Below, piece by piece: positions 47,531 through 60,128 of a DNA stretch of 64,000 bases. Within the stretch, counting starts at the first letter, position 1. Each line of letters begins with the position of its first letter. A program made the translations under genes and the position numbers. The notes under the pieces are model-generated. The model saw only the letters and a program-made list of their open reading frames with translations, searched no databases and had not been told where the DNA came from. Source of the stretch: Puccinellia tenuiflora (Eukaryota; Streptophyta; Magnoliopsida; Poales; Poaceae); contig QRDG01001387.1 of NCBI GenBank assembly GCA_012064385.1, positions 528,199 through 592,198 of the forward strand. The letters are read 5' to 3'.

Positions 47531-47824
47531 GTCACTCTCCTCCTCTTTTTCATTCAATGAGCTTCCAATTTCAGCAATTTCTTCTTCCATAAGCTCCTGC
47601 ATGGCATTAGTCTCTTCTTTTGGATGGGAGAACCCCTTTGAAAATTCAGTAATATAAGCATTATCATCTTTATAATTATCCATGCAATATTTAAGTATAG
47701 CAAAACTTTCAGATTTGTAAGGAGCATCATCAATATTTTCAAGCAAGCTACTAATTTCAACGGCACCCTTCCAAGCAATAAATTCTTCTATTTGTTCCAC
47801 ATCATCAAAATCATATATTCCCAT
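47531..47824 (-). pseudogene. N-terminal gag-like ORF of the family A gypsy element, split by the CACTA insertion
   Basis: ATG at 47824 (MGIYDFDDVEQIEEFIAWKG) opens an acidic frame with SLLENIDDAPY and ending LNEKEEESD at the CACTA border. It resembles the acidic N-terminal ORFs that follow the leader in Triticeae gypsy elements. The remaining part is on the other side of the 8.4-kb insertion at 39076-39122. It lies about 330 bp downstream (minus strand) of the innermost primer-binding site. Confidence 0.7.
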
Positions 47825-48157
47825 AGCATAAAAGGTAAGGTTTCATTAAAATTACAAGCACATTGAAAAAGAAGGTGTTTAAAATCACTGCAGCAACAAA
47901 ACTCATCGAAGCAATAAGATATGTCATATTTAAGGCACAAGTTTCTAGAATATTTGTTCAGTTGATTTATTATTTTCCATAAGTGTATCCCTTTTTGAGA
48001 CGAGTTGTATTCCTTATAATATTTCTGTTGTTCCTCCGTGAACCTGCCTTGCCAATACGACTAGTTTCAAAGAAGTTAACCATTGATAGCAATCACAATA
48101 AAGAGAGTAGAAAGAAAGTGTGTACTTCTCAAGTGAACTTATAAACATAGCTATGGC

Positions 48158-48343
48158 TCCCCGGCAACGGTGCCAGAAAACTGCTTGATTAGTGCTGGCA
48201 GAGTTGGCAGGGACTAATCTTCTTATGTAGCTTTAGTGCGCTCCCCGGCAACGGCGCCAGAAAACTGCTTGATTAGTGCTGGCAGAGTTGGCAGAGACTA
48301 ATCATCTTATGTAGCTTTAGTGCACTCCCCGGCAACGGCGCCA
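48158..48343 (-). repeat. Triplicated primer-binding site, 84-bp tandem unit
   Basis: On the minus strand the PBS motif TGGCGCCGTTGCCGGGGA occurs at 48326-48343 and 48242-48259, and with one change (TGGCACCG) at 48158-48175. The spacing is exactly 84 bp, and the intervening sequence (CACTAAAGCTACATAAGA.GATTAGTC) is also repeated. The copy nearest the LTR is in the normal position, 10 bp after the LTR end at 48354. Confidence 0.93.
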
Positions 48344-48353
48344 GAAAACTGCT

Positions 48354-49916
48354 TGATGACGTAGTTGATGGCATTGGTGGTACCCCAAGGGAAGGTGTGG
48401 ATGTAGCAAGTAGCAGTTTTCCCTCAGTGAAGAACCAAGGTTTAATCGAACCAGTAGGACTTTGAAATCAACAACGAGGTATCCATCAACGATCTCCGGC
48501 GCTTAACCGTCGACGAACGTGGACCTGCACACATTCAAACAATTACTTTGCCCCCAACGACAGGAAGCTTGTCAATCTTCCCGGTCTGCTGAAAACAAAG
48601 TGGTTAAAACGTATGGTGAAGTGAATGAAATATAAAAACGGACCAGCGAGCAAGTGATTGTGAAAAGCAAGTAAACAGTGTTGTTATCAATGGAAAAAAT
48701 GGACCGGGGCCATGGGTTCACTAGTGGTGTCTCTTCATAAAATAAAATACTCATACGATGGGTAAACGAATTACAGCTAGGCAATTGACAAGATTATGAT
48801 GCAAACTTAATCTAGCTATGAAAAAGAGTTCATGACAATATTTATGTAGGCAACATGAAAAATAACAACGACCGTCATCCAACTGCATATTTGTCTAAAA
48901 AGTCCACATAGGAATCGCTATCCCGCCTATCACCCATCAGTATTAAGTTGCAAGCAACAAACAATTGCATTAAGCATAGTTCATGATGTAATCAATATTC
49001 ATAATCATAAAGACATAAACACCGCCGTTTTACCCCTGATAGCAACAGCACACCCTCGGCTTTGCATGTTTCTGTCACTCAAGCGCTAGCACAAAAGGGG
49101 GCATGAACCTACCATCTAGCATAAATACTCTCTCTTGGAGATACAAGCAATCACTTGGCCAAAGTAACTACACACATCGAAGAGCATGCAAGAACGTAAG
49201 TTAACATATAAGAATCATGCACAATCTGATCATAACTTCATAATCCATCGGCTCCCGGCAAACACATCATATAGCATTACAATAGTCAATCTTGATCATG
49301 TTAGGCAGCTCACAAGATCATAAACAATGAGGCACAAGGGAGAGAGACAACCATCTAGCTACTGCCATGGACTCGTAGTCCAAGGTGGAACTACTCACGC
49401 ATCATCCCGGTGGAAAGCATGGCGATGAATAGCCCTCCAGGATCGATTTCCCCTCCGGCAGGGTGCTGGGATCAGCTTGAGAATCCTCCCGAATTAGGTT
49501 TCGAGATGGCGGCGGCTTCGGGATGATTTCGTGGAAAATAATGTCCGCCCTGATGTTTTTCGGGTTAATAGGATTTATAGGCGTCGAAGGAGGCTGAGGG
49601 GACCCACCAGGAGTAGGGGCGGGGTGGGCCCGTGGGTCCCCCCTGGCCGCGGCTGCTGGCCGCCCCTGGCCTCCGTCTTCGTCTTGGCATATAATAATTC
49701 TCCGTACATTTTGGTCCAATTCCGAGGAGTTTTCTAGAAGAGAATTTTCTGAAATACAAAACAACAGAAAACATGAAACTGGCACTGGACATCTTGTCAA
49801 TATGTTAGTTCAATAAAATGCCTCAAAATGATATAACATGATAGTAAAAACATGTGACAATGATATAAAACAAGCATGGAACAATAAAAAATTACAGATA
49901 CGTTTGACACATATCA
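48354..49916 (-). repeat. Gypsy LTR, family A, 1563 bp
   Basis: On the minus strand it runs from TGATATGTGTCAAACGTATC (49916) to CTACGTCATCA (48354). It is followed by PBS sequence (leader side) but preceded by a polypurine tract with internal sequence (49917 onward). One LTR therefore has internal DNA on both sides. The first two thirds match 34041-35010 in inverse orientation. A TATA-like CCTATAAAT is in the central part near 49575. Confidence 0.88.
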
Positions 49917-50240
49917 GCATCCCCAAGTTTAACTCCTACTCGTTCTCGAGTAGGTAAGTGATAACAAATATAATTTTTTATAAGACATGCTACCAACATA
50001 ATCTTGATCAAGATAGTAATGCACAGCACATGATGTGGAATAAAGTGATCCAAAACAATTATTTATAGTTGACATTAAATAAACAATGATTAACAAATAC
50101 TAGCTATCAATGATAAAAAAAATTATTAATAAGTGTGTTGGAGACATGGAACCATACATAAGGTTTAGGAAGAAGAATTGCAAATTATGTCTTCAATGTA
50201 AAGCATCAATCATTGTACAAAGCATCAAGTAGTTATTCAT
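49917..50240 (-). other. 3' internal end of a gypsy element next to the family A LTR
   Basis: On the minus strand it reads ...CTCGAGAACGAGTAGGAGTTAAACTTGGGGATGC just before the LTR, homologous to the PPT region at 37200-37410. Homology fades near 50140-50240. Confidence 0.7.
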
Positions 50241-52660
50241 GGTGCGAGGTCTGGGGAGGACGGTGTAGATAAAATCGGACTTGGGGTTCCTGAAGAGGTG
50301 CGTCCATGGACGACAGTACATTTTATAATATTTTTTGCTGCATAAGTTCTCTCGACATGTTGCACATTTATGTGTGTTTTGCTATAATAACATAGGTAAT
50401 ATGTTCCGATGATTCAGAGGTGTCTACCATAAATGTTGAGGCTGTCCGCCTCAAATTACCATACTATGGAAGCTAGTACAGAATGCTGTTGGCAACCGCC
50501 TGTAATTTCCTGCAGGTGAAGTATAAGTATATAACACACGCTCTGTAACTCAATCTTGGGCACTGTCGATACACTGGAAACCCCACCAGAACATACACGT
50601 CTTATCTACGGCATATATTTTTTCCTAAAAAACTTTAACGATTAAAGTTGGAACTAATCTGGAACTGTTTTTGTTAGCGTTCTCCGCAGAGAACAGGACG
50701 CTTACCTGGTGGTAACCCGAAAGGCAGCCCGGTAACCAAAACTAGCTAGATAATTCTAAATTAATTGCAAGCCAGATGGAGAAGAAGCAACATTGCAGTC
50801 TGTGCTAGTACCATGCACGCCTTGTGCTCTAGGATTCTCTGGATTTTTCTATCATTAATGATGTGTGTGTAGAATGGAACCCATACTTTCTAGTAGAGCA
50901 CCCATCCTAAATAATTTCAATTCGCTAGAAGATTTTATGCCTCTTACCTCATTACATCATGCATGTCGTGGCCACATCCAATAATGAACTTGCTATGGCA
51001 ATTAGCTTGGAATAAAACAAGAAAATAATCACAAATTTTGCATAGTTGATCCAACAAACAAGAGCTCTCGTGAGACCGTGGAAATGAAAATATCTCCTAA
51101 AGACTGAGACAAAGCTCAAAAGCAGAACAAGGTCGAATAGCAGACTAGGTTCAGTCATGGATTCTGTTCTTTCCAATTACTACCACATATACATAATACT
51201 CTTATAAGTTCCTGACTATGCATGGAATGCACTGGATAGTAGTAATAAACAGTATAATTCCTGTAAAATTCCAGCATTTCAAACACACCGTTGCATTGGA
51301 GCACAACAATGATATTCTCTACAAGCAATTTAGTAAGTTGTTACCTGAAATAAGTTTCTTCAGAGTTTCCAGAAACTGATGAGTAATATAGGCAGCTGTC
51401 CACCCTGTGTTTAGCATGCAACAAGCAAAAGAATATCGGGGATACGAGCATAGACGCGCAGGAATGTTATTTGGTACTAACAAAGTGGAACCTATTCCAG
51501 GCATGACGCCATTGACGGTAGCAATTCAGATAGCAGAAATATCCGCCTTCCATTAATGGTTCGTAATTCCAACCAAGGACTATACTTTGTAGAGCAAGGA
51601 ACTTATTCCCACTAGCGAAAAGGCCAATGGACCACTACTAAGGCACTAATCCACCACACAAACTGGAACCATAAGTAGCCCACAAGTTATGGTACAAGAA
51701 TCATGTGATCAACAGCAAAACGCCATTAAGATTTCTATCAGTAGAGAAGTGTATAAAGTGAAGCTTACCTTCCGGTACATGCCAATGTCGATATGCTACA
51801 TGAACCAAGTAACTAAACAGCATACACCCATCGAATCTCAAATTTGGGTCTCCAAGCTAATCACGCAAGAGTCAACAATCGTCATTACTATCAACAAAAG
51901 TGAGAACCGGATGCAGAGGTTTATCGATCGATTCCCGCGTTGCAGTAAGCTGTGATTAAACAAGAAAAACCTCTAATGACCACCCAGGACCAGCAGCACA
52001 AGGCAGGGAACGGATCGATAAACCACTGCGCCCAGGCATCACCCCACCCCTAGATAAGCCGGCAAAGAGAAACAAAGATTAACACGAACAAATAAAAGGT
52101 GAAGTGAAACAGCGACGATGAGAGCACAAGAAACCACCCGGGAGTTCAGATTACGCAGCACCCTGCGTGTGCGTGTGTTCATGTGTGTCCTAGAACAGGA
52201 AGGTGGAAGGCGAGAGATCTGGATCTAGGGATTTATATGTCATGACATTGGGTGGAGGATGTGACGTGATGGAGAAATTGGGGGATGGCAAGTGGCAGCT
52301 GAAGTGGGGTGAGGACTAGGAATCTTTCTGGCGCTGCAAAGGGAGGCTTGGCCTGTTCCCAGGAGAAGAACACAGCGAAGCTTGGCTTGGCTCTCCTTTT
52401 TTTTTTTTCCCCCTCCCTTTATTTTCTCCTCGTCTTTCTTTCTTTCTTCTTTGTGCTTTTGGGAGAGAGAGAGAGAGGGGGGCCGTGGAAGGTGAAGATG
52501 AGTGGGGCGAGGGGCCCCGGCCCTTGTGCACTGGAGTGGTGATGATCGATGATTTTGTCGTGTTGCTGGAGAGGTTGTATAGCCAGCAGAGCAAGAGCAA
52601 TGGCAAGCCAATACAGTGAGCATGAGGTTAGCTTGTGTCTTGGTTTCATGTTGGTATAAG
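50241..52660 (-). pseudogene. Possible low-copy gene remnant, not recognised
   Basis: The minus strand has a promoter-like region (TATATAAAT-type box near 52234) followed by an open start (MNTRTRRVLRNLNSRVVSC from about 52170, with a hydrophobic stretch). Further down is an exon-like segment at 51345-51404 bounded by ACACAG and GTAACA that reads WTAAYITHQFLETLKKLIS. These could be pieces of one gene, but no continuous model could be built and no domain is recognised. The CT-rich tract at 52390-52480 would be promoter. The rest is AT-rich and without features. Confidence 0.3.
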
Positions 52661-53110
52661 AGCATCTCTAACGGTACTCCCAATAGGTAGATCGTGATTT
52701 GTGTCGAATAACGTCGGCACGTGTGACTGGATAAGCTCGGACTTTTGATTGAATTGGGTAGTAAATCAACTTAATATGGTATCGGTTTTGGGTTCAAGTA
52801 TCGACTTTTGCAATTCAACAAAAAATAGCTTTTACCCTCTTTCTGTCAACCTATAGGCATTCATGAGTCATTCGTGAGATTATATTCACGTGTAGACATC
52901 ATTAAGTCACACGTGTGAGGAGTGTTATAGTATATGTGGATTGTCCACCTTATTTACATAAGTTTGTACTTTAGTTCTATTGGTTGGTGCATGAAACTTA
53001 GCATGGTATTAAAGCATAGGCTTTGGTTCAAGTCGTAGATTTCGTAACTTAATTTGAAAAATTGTATAGAGCTTCTCGAGTCATACGTGATTTTTTTTTT
53101 CATGTGTAGG
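52661..53110. other. Intergenic sequence beginning with a lone Harbinger-like end
   Basis: TAAGAGCATCTCTAACGG at about 52657 resembles the Harbinger terminus of 30900, but no partner end is seen. The remainder holds no supported feature. Confidence 0.35.
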
Positions 53111-54314
53111 TGAAAGGACATCTCATACCTAAGTAAGTTTTATGTGTTTGATAACAACATGACTGACATCTCATTGTGTGCTAAGTATGATAGGTACATT
53201 TAATAAGTCAAGACGGAAGAGAATCATCCAAAAAGGGATAAGACGAGCGAAGACGGAGCAAGTAAAACCTCTGATTTGTTGGGCTGGAATTCATCCGGAT
53301 TGGTCCGGAATATTCTGGATGGTCCGGAATAATCCGGACTCAGTCCGAACAAATTCCGAGGTGACCTCAAAATGGTTCTGTTAGGGTTTAGGATTTCGTC
53401 CGGAATGGTTCGGAAAATTCCGGACGATCCGGAATGGATCCGGATTATTCCGGATCTATTCCGGATGGTCCGGACTGGATCCGGAATATTCCGGGTAATT
53501 CCGGACGACCAGTTTCGGGCAGAAACGGCTAGTTTTTGGAGGACCTATATAAGGGCGTCTCTTCTTCCCCAAGAGGTACCACGACCAGAACAAGAAAGAC
53601 TCCATTGTTGCAAAGCTTCAACTACCTAGATCTCTCTCTCTATCCACTCAAACACTTAGTCCTTTGGGGATTTGAGAGAGAAGACCTAGATCAACACTTC
53701 CACCAAACCGATTTGATTTCCCCCTTGATTTGTGAGAGGGGGCTTGTTACTCTTTGTGTTCATTGGAATCCTAAGAGGTTGTGGTCCTTCGGAGCTTTGG
53801 AAGCTACGAAGACATTGCCGGGAGCCACCAATCGAGTTTTGGCAGCTCGGTGCATTTGGTGAAGACCCTCCAACTTGTGGAGTGTGCTTCATCCTTGTAA
53901 AGGTTCTAGTTGTCAACCTCAACGGCAACATAGTGACAAGTGCCTCGCCACATCGGTGGTAAGACACAAAGGAGATACGGTGTGCCATTTCAAGGCTACT
54001 CAGTGTTTCACTTTGGTGAACACCGCGCCGCTCCAATGGAGACTAGCTTCCATTGGGAAGTGAACTTCAGGATAAATCTCCGCGTCACCTTGTCGGTTAT
54101 TCCTCAACTTACCTTTACTTATTGCTACTAGCTTACTCTTATATATATCTTGTGCTAGTAGTCTTTTGCTCAACATATAGGGTTGTTCACCTAGTTGCAT
54201 AATCTAGTGAATTTATATTTGAGCAAAACCCAATTAAAAAGAAAAAGAAGTAAAATTTGTAGTTAACCTATTCACCCCCCCCCCCCCCTCTAGTTAACCT
54301 CATCGATCCTTTCA
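53111..54314 (+). repeat. 5' LTR of the copia element, 1204 bp
   Basis: The terminal inverted repeats TGAAAGGA and TCCTTTCA are perfect. A TATA box, TATATAAG at 53546-53553, follows directly after the TCCGGA array. The PBS TGGTATCAGAGCC begins 3 bp after the LTR end. A C run lies at about 54276-54288 near the end. Confidence 0.87.
53277..53515. repeat. Array of TCCGGA palindromes in U3 of the copia LTR
   Basis: TCCGGA or close variants recur about every 10-11 bp (for example TCCGGAATGG, TTCGGAAAAT, TCCGGACGA, TCCGGAATGGA), ending about 30 bp before the TATA box. Related arrays lie at 60612-60830 and 61222-61378. Confidence 0.85.
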
Positions 54315-54316
54315 AT

Positions 54317-54329
54317 TGGTATCAGAGCC
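54317..54329 (+). other. Primer-binding site (initiator Met-tRNA type)
   Basis: TGGTATCAGAGCC is the standard plant copia PBS, complementary to the 3' end of initiator methionine tRNA. Confidence 0.9.
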
Positions 54330-54368
54330 TCGTCTCTTTATTAAAGGCTTCACCGCCTAAAGAGGAGG

Positions 54369-56814
54369 ATGGGGGATCCCACTCCCATGGAATTGCTTCA
54401 AAAGCAAGTCGAGTCCATGGGGGAAAGATCCGATAAGAGGATGGATAGGATAGAGGAACTATTAGCTAAACTTGCCTCTACATCTAGCAATCAAAATGAA
54501 AGTCCCTCTCTAGATGAAAATGGTATTCCCATATCTCCTTCTAAAGAAGGTAAAGAACACTCATCTAAAAATGGAAACTCAAATCAATTTGGTCATGTTT
54601 ATAACATTGCGCCTAATGTTCAACACCCACATGTAAACAACCTTTAGTAGATAGGACCCGTTTTACTAATTGGAAAGCTTCCATGAAGTCTTATGTGTGT
54701 AGCTATTCAATGCAAATATGGAGAATCATTGAGAGGGGATACTATCCTAAGGATGTCAATAATTTGACCTCAAGTGAGATCATTGATGAACAACTCAATG
54801 CACATGCTATGCACATGCTCGAGAAGGCAATGGTCAATGAAGGTGTTGAACACATCCTGTCTCTCCGAAATGCCAAGGAAGCTTGGGATTATCTACTTGC
54901 CATGTATGATGGAAATGTGAGCATGCAACGCTTGAAGAAATCACTTCTTCAACGGCAAGTAGATCATTTCATCATGAAGGATGGAGAGCTTCCGGAAGAT
55001 GTATATCGAAGACTCAAGGCTCTTGTAGTGGACATGATTGATGCGGGATTCAAGGATTGTGATAATGATTGGTTCAAGGAAAAATTTCTTCAACCTTGAT
55101 TCCATACAATGAGAACATGGTGATGAATGTTCAATCAAGAGCGGACTATATGGATCTAACTCCCAATGATGTATTGGGTACCTTTGTCACCATGAACATG
55201 ATGAAGAAATCCTCGGAGGATGTTGTATCTCATGTGAATGGAATGAAAAGAGTATCTCTTGCTTTGAAGGCAACATCTCATGATGAGGAAGAATCAAGTG
55301 ATGAAGGTGCATCCGCCTATGTGCCCTCCGAGAAGGAGAAGAGGGTGTCACACAATGAATGTTTGGCTCTTGTCAACCATAATTGGTGGAAGAAAGGGGA
55401 ATTTAGATCAAATGCAACGAAGAACAAGGGAAGAGAAGGCCCAAGTATGAAGAAAGCTAGAACTTGCTTCAATTGTGGAGATAGTGAGCACTTCGTTGCG
55501 GACTGCCCTTACAAGAGTAGAATTGAGAATGGAGGAAAGCTCATCAAGAAACCCAACTTTGTTCCCAAGAACAAGAACTTCATGAAGAAGGTACCTCAAA
55601 GGGCAATGGTGACTAATGATCAAGAATACATATCCGGAGGTGAAGAAAGTGAAGATGAAGAAGGACAAGTCGGCATGGCGGCCATGGCAATTGGGGTTAT
55701 TCCTCCTTCTTTGGATTCTCTCTTTTCCACTCCGAATGACAAGAAAGGTCCTACCAAACACAAGTGCCTTATGGCCAAGGGTACATCCCCAAAGGTAACC
55801 CACTCACTAAAACCCTCAATTTCCTCTACTCCATCATTGTTGAATTGTGTTGAGTAACTTGAAGATAAAAATGCTAATAATATCTCAAAAATTATGGGAT
55901 CACTTGAAGGTGAAAATAAAATTGCATTTAATGCTTTCATGACTCAACTTGGTAATGCATATGGTCTCATTGAAGAACATGAAGAAAGAATATGTGAACT
56001 TGAGGGTTTCGCTCGTGATGATGCTAATAGGATAGCGGAGCTTGAGGAAGCTCTAGATAATACACTATGCCTTAAAGATTCTATTGAGGAAACCTCCACT
56101 TTAGATCTATCTAAAATGATGGGTGACCGTGATCATGTACTATGTAAGCTTAAGGAATTTATGGATGAAAATGATAACATTATGAATGGTCCCAATGAAC
56201 TACTTAAAGATTTTGAGCATCTTGAGAAAGCTCACATGGCACTCTCAAGAGAGCTCAAGGTTCTTAAGGAGTCACATGACATCTCTCAAGATAAGGATAT
56301 AAATGAAAATGCTTGTGCCACTCACCCCTTGTGTGTCAAAGCATCTCTCATAGTGGAGAACAATAGGTCGAAGGCTCAACTTGAGAAAGGTCTAGTCTCT
56401 TGCATCCAAGGAGAAAAGAACCTCAATGATCTTTTGAGTAATCAAAGGAGAGTTGTGGGTAAAGAAGGACTTGGATTTGGATTCTCCTCCAAGAAGACCA
56501 ATGAGAAGAAGAAGTCAACTCCCTCCACTAATGCTATTGTTTTCGTGAAGGAGGGGGAGTTGGCTAATGATGAAGATGAATTTGATATTCTTGCTAAAAG
56601 CATTGTTCCTAAGAACACTTCTTCTCACAACAATTTTGCGGGAAAATATAATCCATCCTATGTGCTTTTGAAATCTAATGATGGACATGTTTTTGCAAAA
56701 TATGTTGGCACTTCATATGGTAGTGATTATCATGTTTCTATTTGGGTTCCCAAGACCCTTGTGACTAACAAGAAAGGACCCATCAAAACATGGGTACCTA
56801 AGTCAAGGACTTAA
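54369..56814 (+). pseudogene. Copia gag with zinc knuckle and coiled-coil extension, broken
   Basis: The start MGDPTPMELLQKQVESMGER (54369) leads into a gag N-terminus. A frame change near 54640 leads to 54683-55099 (capsid-like, WRIIERGYYP and AWDYLLAMYDG), and another near 55095 leads to 55069-55857 with the CCHC zinc knuckle CFNCGDSEHFVADCPY (about 55467-55514). An in-frame stop at 55855-55857 (CVE then stop) separates a long region, 55894-56814, rich in heptad-like Glu/Leu/Lys text (HEERICELEGFARDDANRIA) that probably forms a coiled coil, as in the long gag of SIRE/Maximus elements. It ends WVPKSRT and a stop, after which the protease frame begins in another phase. Confidence 0.83.
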
Positions 56815-56833
56815 CTTATTGTAGGTATGTGCT

Positions 56834-59800
56834 TCCGGTGGATCATCATGGCTTATTGATAGTGGCTGCTCCGCACATATGACCGGAAGCAAAGAAGTGT
56901 TGAGTGACTTAATGCATCAACTTCTCAAGATATCTCATGTCACTATTGGTGATGGTACCGAACTTAAGGTATTGGGACATGGCAAGGTGGTCATTTCTCC
57001 GGATACATCCATTGAGAAAGTCCTCCTTGATGAGTCTCTTGGTTTTAATTTACTTTCTGTTTTGCAACTTTGCGAGTGCAACTTTACTATTGTCTTTGGA
57101 CGATATCATGTGCTTATCCTTCACACAATTTCCCTTAAAGTAGCCTTTGTTGGATTTGTGGAAAACCGTATGTATATAGTGGATTTTTCGAAAGACACTA
57201 CACATATTGCCACAAGTCTAATGGCTAAATCCGATGTGGGTTGGCTTTGGCATCACCGTTTAGGCCACGTCGGTATGAGAAATTTGCAAACACTTGTGAA
57301 GGGTGAGCATGTGGAAGGACTAACAAAAGTGAATTTTTCTAAAGATCGTCCTTGTAGATCTTGTGTTGCCGGAAAGATGCATGAGAAGAACCACCCCAAG
57401 GTGATAACCATCAATACAACGAGGCCCTTCCAACTCATTCATATGGATTTGTTTGGGCCTCCTACTTATGATAGCTTTGGTGGCAAGAAATATTGCTTGG
57501 TGATATGATTATACAAGATACACTTGGACTTTCTATATCAAGAAGAAGAGTGAAACTCAAAAGGAATTCATTGATTGGGCTACTCAAGTACAATGCAAAT
57601 ATGATACAACCATCTTGGCCATAAGAAGTGACAATGGAACCGAGTTCAAGAATTACACCATGGATGAATTCTTGAGTGATGAGGGTATTAAACACCAATA
57701 TTCCGCTGCGTATACCCCTCAACAAAATGGTGTTGCGGAAAGGAAGAACCGTACACTTATTGATATGGCAAGAACTATGATGGCCGAATTCAAGTCTCCA
57801 TATAACTTTTGGGCCGAAGCCATCAACACCGCTTGTCACCTATCCAACCGGCTCTATCTCCGTCCATTCACTAACAAAAGACTTCTTATGAACTTCTTGG
57901 TGGTAAAAAGCCCAACCTCTCTTATATTAAAGTTTTTGGTTGCAAATGTCAAGTTTACATTAAAGGTTCTAAATTGCATGAATTTGAGCCTAGAACTTTT
58001 GAAGGCATATTTGTTGGTTACGCCAAGGATTCCCACACTTATAGAGTCTACAACATATCCACCGGGTGTGTTGAAGAATCTATGAATGTGGTGTTCGATG
58101 AGGATAATGGCTCCCAAGTGGGGCAAATTGATGTTGATGATGTAGGTGATGAGACCTCCTCCATAGCCATAGGAAGAATGGGTATAGGTCCTCTTATACC
58201 CGTTGAGGAACCCCTTGTGGCAACGGAGTTGGACTCAAGCTCGATGCAAGTGGAGCCCTCTACATCAACCATCGATCAAACGGCAAACCAAGAACAAGCT
58301 CAAGATCTTGAAAATGATAACAACCATCAAGATAATGATCAAGATCCACCCAATGATAATGGTGGTCAAGATTTTGGTGATTCTTCACCAAGAACTCCAA
58401 CCCACTCTCGGATCAATCATTATAAAGATGAAGGAGATGATGAAGATGCACCTCCAAATGAGAGACCCTCAGATGCCCTTGCTTGCCGAGTGGCTAGCAA
58501 GGTCGTGGCATTACATCAAAAATCTCTCTATCAGAAGAACATCATTGGTGTCCTTGGAAGGAGTGTGTCCACTCTGAGGCAACTATTACTATTTTGTGGC
58601 TTTCACGCCCATATATCTCATATTGAACCCACCAAGGTGTATGAAGCTCTTGAAGATGAAGATTGGGTCCATGCTATGCATGAAGAGCTCCATAACTTTG
58701 AGAGAAACAAAGTATGGTCCCTAGTGGAAAGACCCAAGAATCATAATGTGATTGGAACCAAATGGGTGTTCAAGAACAAGCAAAATAATCATGGACAAGT
58801 GATTCGCAACAAAGCTCATTTGGTTGCTCAAGGCTACTCTCAAGTCGAATGACTTGACTACGGTGAAACTTTTGCTCCCGTAGCTAAACTTGAATCCATT
58901 CGTATATTACTTGCATTTGCCTCTAGTCATAAATTCACCTTATACCAAATGGATGTTAAAAGTGCATTTCGAAATGGTCCACTTAGTGAGATGGTATATG
59001 TTAAACAACCTCCAGGGTTCGAAGATCCCAGGTGTCCTAACCATGTCTACTTACTCCACGTGCTTGGTACGATCACTTAAGAAGTTCCTAGTAGACCGTG
59101 GTTTTGCACTTGGGGTAATCGATCCCACACTCTTCACCAAGGGTGTAAATGGAGAATTCTTTGTATGCCAAGTATATGTTGATGATATTATATTTGGTTC
59201 TACTAATACCTCTTTTGTAGACCAATTTGCTAAGCTAATGACAAGTGAATTTGAGATGTCTATGATGGGCGAATTGAAGTTTTTTCTTGGCTTTGAAATT
59301 GAGAAATATGAAGAAGGAACCTTTATTTGCCAAGCTAAATATATTCAAGACATTCTCAAGAAGTTTGATATGTAAAATGCAAGCCCATTGAGATTTCCAA
59401 TGGCAACAAACGTGAATCTAACACTAGATCACGAAGGTATTCCGGTTGACCAAAAGCTTTATCGCTCTATGATTGGTTCTTTGCTTTATCTTTGTGCATC
59501 TAGACCGGATATCATGTTTAGTGTGGGCTTGTGTGCAAGATTTCAATCTAACCCCAAGGAAAGCCATATGACCGCCGTCAAAAGAATTCTTAGGTACTTG
59601 GTTGATACCTCCCATCATGGTCTTTGGTATCCTTCAAATACAAGCTTTGATCTTGTGGGGTATTCGGATGCGGATTGGGCCGGTGACAAAGTGACTAGGA
59701 AATCGACCTCGGGTGCTTGCCAATTTCTTGGTAGGTCACTTGTGTGTTGGTCTTCAAAGAAACAAAATTGCATATCCACTTCCTCCACGGAAGCCGAATA

Positions 59801-60128
59801 TATTGTCGTCGCAAGTTGTTGCTCTCAATTATTATGGATGAGACAATGTCTAGAGGATTTTGGAATTAAGATAAAGACATTGCCTCTTTTATGTGATAAT
59901 GAAAGTGCTATAAGAATTGCTCATAATCCCGTACTCCATGGCAAGACGAAGCATATTGAAATACGGTATCATTTTATCCGTGATCATGTGGCCAATGAAG
60001 ATATCTCACTTTCTTATATCAACACTAAAGATCAACTCGCCGATATATTCACAAAGCCACTTGATGAGAAGAGATTCAAGGAATTGAGGGGACAAATAAA
60101 TGTCGTATGTGCAAGCAATTTTAGTTGA
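56834..60128 (+). pseudogene. Copia pol: protease, integrase, reverse transcriptase, RNase H, broken
   Basis: Domains in order: protease WLIDSGCSAHMTG (about 56847-56885); GAG_pre-integrase WLWHHRLGHVGMRNL (about 57241) with zinc-finger Cys (CRSCVAGK); integrase core with MDLFGP, IRSDNGTEF and the YTPQQNGVAERKNRT block (57711-57756); RT with KWVFKNK, AHLVAQGYSQ and FAPVAKLESIR, and the catalytic VYVDDIIFGS (about 59177); RNase H with YSDADWAG, STSSTEAEY and CDNESAI (59660-59910), closing ADIFTKPLDEKRF. Breaks: frameshift near 57505 after YCLVI; frame change near 57885; in-frame stop at 58850-58852 (QVE-stop-LDYGE); loss of the conserved LYGLKQAPRAWY region with frame change near 59050; frameshift near 59375. 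No functional polyprotein is possible. Confidence 0.9.
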
